The notes below the pieces were generated by a model. It had not been told where the DNA came from and did no database searches. It worked only from the letters and a program-made list of their open reading frames with translations. Both the position numbers and the translations under genes were made by a program. DNA of 64,000 nucleotides from SIG78 sp045587205 (lineage in GTDB: Bacteria > Verrucomicrobiota > Lentisphaeria > Victivallales > Victivallaceae), in NCBI GenBank assembly GCA_045587205.1, contig JAZNBV010000047.1, forward strand, positions 45,657-109,656, written 5' to 3'. Of this stretch, positions 61,956 to 64,000 are shown piece after piece (the first letter of the stretch is position 1; every line of letters starts with the position of its first letter).

Positions 61956-63176
61956 TCAGTGTTTGCGGACTTTCCATTTGCGCGGATCGACATTTTCCGG
62001 CTGGAACGGTTTTCTGTCCGGCATTGCCGCGAGCATACTGGAAAAATCTGCCAGCACCAGCTGACTGCCGGTACAGCGGCGCCACTGGTTGTAATCTTCA
62101 AGATAAAGATCCATACACAAGAGATATTCGTTGTAGCTGTTGATCCATTCGCAATCCTCTTCCGGAACAATATCCAGCTCCGGCGCGGCAGGGAAATAGA
62201 GCGTGCCGTTGGGCGCCAGCGCAATTACCGGTACGTGAGGCACCTGCAGCATCGATAAATAAAACGAAAACAGCATCTGTTCCAACGCCGCTTTGAACGA
62301 AAGCCGCACCGTGCGGTACTCTCCGCGCCGCGCCGCCGCCGGATCAAAAAGGTTGCGCCGCAATTTATCGCGCTTGACCAGCAATACAGAGCCGTCAAAC
62401 TCCACAAAATCAGAAAATTTGGCGTAGCCGCTCAAAAATTGTGCGCTCCGCCGCGGCCAGTCGTGCCGCAAGCGTGCGGCATCTTTGATCAGGCGTTTCC
62501 GGATGATCTCCGCAGCAAGTCTGGGTGTGGTTCCGGAAAGCTGCAGAAAGAGTTCCAGCATCACCTGCGGACGGATCGATGCCCGCAGTTCCAGGAGGCA
62601 CTGCAGCAGCATTGCTTTTTCGGCGGCGGTAAGCGTTTTGCCGACTTTTACATTGTGCAGATCAACCAGCGCAAAACTCTTTTCCTGCGGCGAATAAAGT
62701 ACATTGCCCAGATGAAAATCCCCGTGATGCAGCGGAGATTCTATTATGTTATTCAGAAAATTACTCAATTCAAGCAGGAATCTGCCGGTATCTTCCAGAC
62801 GGTAAACCATTCCGTACCAGTGCTGCAGAACATCCACTGCATCCGGAGTCCACGCTTCTGTAACCAGTGCCGTATAGTGTCCGGCTCTGCCCCAGCCCAG
62901 ATGTTTTACCGCCGGGATATTGTTTTTCAGCAGCTGGCTGTATGCATTGAATTCGGCACGCGCTGACGGAAACAGAAGGTCTTTGACTTCAAAACTGCCG
63001 CAAACTTTTATGTAGAGATTTTCAAACCGGTAAACAGCGCGGGTGTCGGTGGCTTTTACGCATATAAGTTCGTCGGCACTGGCAGAGGTTGCCAGTTTGT
63101 TGGCAATATCATCCGGCAGATGTTTCCAGTGCCATTTGCGTTTGGTAAAATCGAATTGACCCGGATCCATACGCAT
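61956..63176 (-). CDS. LPS core kinase (InaA/WaaP)-like protein
   Basis: A 406-aa protein with kinase-like features: YIKVCGSFEVKDL may hold the ATP-binding Lys (about residue 57), HHGDFHLGNVLY (about 152-163) is the catalytic HxD-like loop and LVDLHNVKVGK (about 172) stands in the DFG position. This resembles the InaA/WaaP and Kdo kinase group that phosphorylates LPS core sugars. The C-terminal 150 residues (about 260-406) are unassigned. It starts 3 bp after the rsmD stop, so it is co-transcribed. A second in-frame ATG (63170) is a possible start. Confidence 0.72.
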   Translation of the reverse strand: MRMDPGQFDFTKRKWHWKHLPDDIANKLATSASADELICVKATDTRAVYRFENLYIKVCGSFEVKDLLFPSARAEFNAYSQLLKNNIPAVKHLGWGRAGHYTALVTEAWTPDAVDVLQHWYGMVYRLEDTGRFLLELSNFLNNIIESPLHHGDFHLGNVLYSPQEKSFALVDLHNVKVGKTLTAAEKAMLLQCLLELRASIRPQVMLELFLQLSGTTPRLAAEIIRKRLIKDAARLRHDWPRRSAQFLSGYAKFSDFVEFDGSVLLVKRDKLRRNLFDPAAARRGEYRTVRLSFKAALEQMLFSFYLSMLQVPHVPVIALAPNGTLYFPAAPELDIVPEEDCEWINSYNEYLLCMDLYLEDYNQWRRCTGSQLVLADFSSMLAAMPDRKPFQPENVDPRKWKVRKH

Positions 63177-63179
63177 AGC

Positions 63180-63761
63180 TCAAATCTCCCTTACTTTGCA
63201 AAAAAGAAAATCCACACTGCCGAGATTTTTGAGCTGACAGTCAAGGAGTTCTTTCATTTGCGGAATGTTTTCAAATTCCGCACGGGCTTCAGTCGTATCG
63301 GGCATTTCCCAGATCAGCAGGGAATTTTTCCAGAAATCCAGCAGATCTCTGCTTGCCAGCAGCTCTTTAAGGTACATTGCCGATTCAGCATACGGCGGGT
63401 CAAAAAACCATATATCGTGTATGCCCAGCGCAAGAAGAGTTCCGGCAATGGCTTTGCGTTTTACAGCTGTAATATTGCATACAGTACCGGCTTTGCGCAG
63501 TTTGGCAATGTTCCGTTCAATAAGTTTTACGTGCATAGCGTTGGCTTCCAGCAGCGTAACTTCCGCCGCGCCGCGGCTGGCTGCTTCCAGCCCGATAGCC
63601 CCGGAACCGGCAAAAATATCGGCAAAACGTTTGCCTTCCACACTGCCCAGACTGCTGAACAACGCTTCGCGCGCACGACCGGAAGTCGGACGCATAGAAC
63701 GGTCGGATGGCGTATCCAGCATAATGCCGCGTGCCAGACCGGAGATGATTTTCAGAGCCAT
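63180..63761 (-). CDS. rsmD: 16S rRNA (guanine966-N2)-methyltransferase
   Basis: A 193-aa SAM-dependent methyltransferase. Start MALKIISGLARG; the open frame has 18 more codons upstream without homology. RPTSGRAREALFSSLG (about 22-37) and LFAGSGAIGLEAASRG-like DIFAGSGAIGLEAASRG (about 46-62) are the RsmD and SAM-binding motifs, and the catalytic DPPY is in WFFDPPYAES (about 118). It methylates G966 of 16S rRNA. Followed by the LPS-kinase-like gene. Confidence 0.93.
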   Translation of the reverse strand: MALKIISGLARGIMLDTPSDRSMRPTSGRAREALFSSLGSVEGKRFADIFAGSGAIGLEAASRGAAEVTLLEANAMHVKLIERNIAKLRKAGTVCNITAVKRKAIAGTLLALGIHDIWFFDPPYAESAMYLKELLASRDLLDFWKNSLLIWEMPDTTEARAEFENIPQMKELLDCQLKNLGSVDFLFCKVREI

Positions 63762-63805
63762 TATTGAAAAATCCGCAATAAAATGTAAAAATTTGCTTCT
63801 TTTAT

Positions 63806-63835
63806 AATATAGCACGCGTTATAAAGTTTTTACAA
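63806..63835 (-). promoter_or_regulatory. Promoter of rsmD
   Basis: Minus strand: TTGTAA (63830-63835), 18-bp spacer, TATATT (63806-63811), 45 bp before the start. Its -35 box shares bases with the opposite promoter at 63829-63856. Confidence 0.5.
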
Positions 63836-63856
63836 TCTGCTTTTTGCGTGTATATT
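63829..63856 (+). promoter_or_regulatory. Rightward promoter leading out of the window
   Basis: TTTACA (63829-63834), 16-bp spacer, TATATT (63851-63856). No gene starts before the window ends; 63857-64000 shows nothing else. Confidence 0.5.
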
Positions 63857-64000
63857 AAGAAAAATCACAGAAATCCCATAATTTTTTAAAAATGGTGTTT
63901 TGGGACATAGTTTGAGCTTGGTATTTCTTGAAAAAAGCTACCCTCTTTTGTCAAATCCTTGTTTTTGAGTTCAAATGTATTCAAAAATAAAATTCCATTT

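Noticed and set aside
1..64000. CRISPR array, tRNA or rRNA genes
   Set aside because: No regularly spaced repeats, cloverleaf-like sequence or conserved rRNA segment was seen in any intergenic gap.

Overview
The window looks like a chromosomal segment of a PVC-superphylum bacterium, most likely Lentisphaerota (Victivallales). This is inferred from its gene style: several type II-type pseudopilins with an FTLIELLVVIAIIAILAAM leader and an H-x9-DG tail, large secreted CBM9-like proteins, FAD-dependent oxidoreductases next to AraC regulators, and a Gram-negative envelope set (SecDF fusion, RseP, LPS-kinase-like protein). No 16S rRNA or tRNA gene is present, so the phylum is not proven. Coding density is high and no phage, IS transposase or CRISPR array was seen.

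Layout. 1-880: the 3' end of a PBP2-like gene and a pteridine-reductase-like SDR. 1009-4769: a strong promoter driving a 1001-aa secreted glycosidase-like protein and a pseudopilin. 4794-5304: a cluster of palindromic repeats, including a 318-bp MITE-like element with terminal inverted repeats. 5318-13669 (minus strand): housekeeping genes (homocysteine methyltransferase/MTHFR fusion, gatB, a TPR lipoprotein, a GNAT, an ArsB/NhaD-like transporter with an EIIA-CBS partner, and icd).

13785-32598 is the accessory carbohydrate region. A minus-strand operon (pseudopilin, pseudopilin, FAD oxidoreductase, beta-helix protein, AraC) diverges from a plus-strand operon (Gfo/Idh/MocA dehydrogenase, sugar isomerase-like TIM barrel, 1014-aa paralogue of the first glycosidase-like protein). 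Then come a diverged repeat copy, two divergent EamA transporters, a creatininase-family protein, a second FAD oxidoreductase, a second AraC with a Cys-rich sensor, and a secreted SGNH hydrolase. I read this as a locus for capturing and oxidising an unidentified glycan or sugar acid, with no SusC/SusD pair.

32749-64000 is mostly housekeeping: a 1507-aa Hanks kinase with extracytoplasmic domains; ribF-MerR-like-ruvC; coaD-yceD-rpe-SDR-uvrC-GT39; symporter-iorA-iorB; a TPR protein and an Ala/Pro-rich membrane protein with repeated Thr/Arg/Lys motifs; argH; yajC-secDF; dxr-rseP-ispG; rsmD and an LPS-kinase-like gene.

Most notable: a pseudopilin gene (19185-20042) carries an in-frame 123-bp tandem duplication of its FTLIEL leader with two perfect palindromes in the inserted DNA, resembling an in-frame palindromic mobile element. 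Second, the non-coding repeat element at 4794-5111 and its copy at 25665-25906 share a long hairpin in which a base pair has changed in both arms together. Sixteen promoter-like sites share a TATATT-type -10 box.
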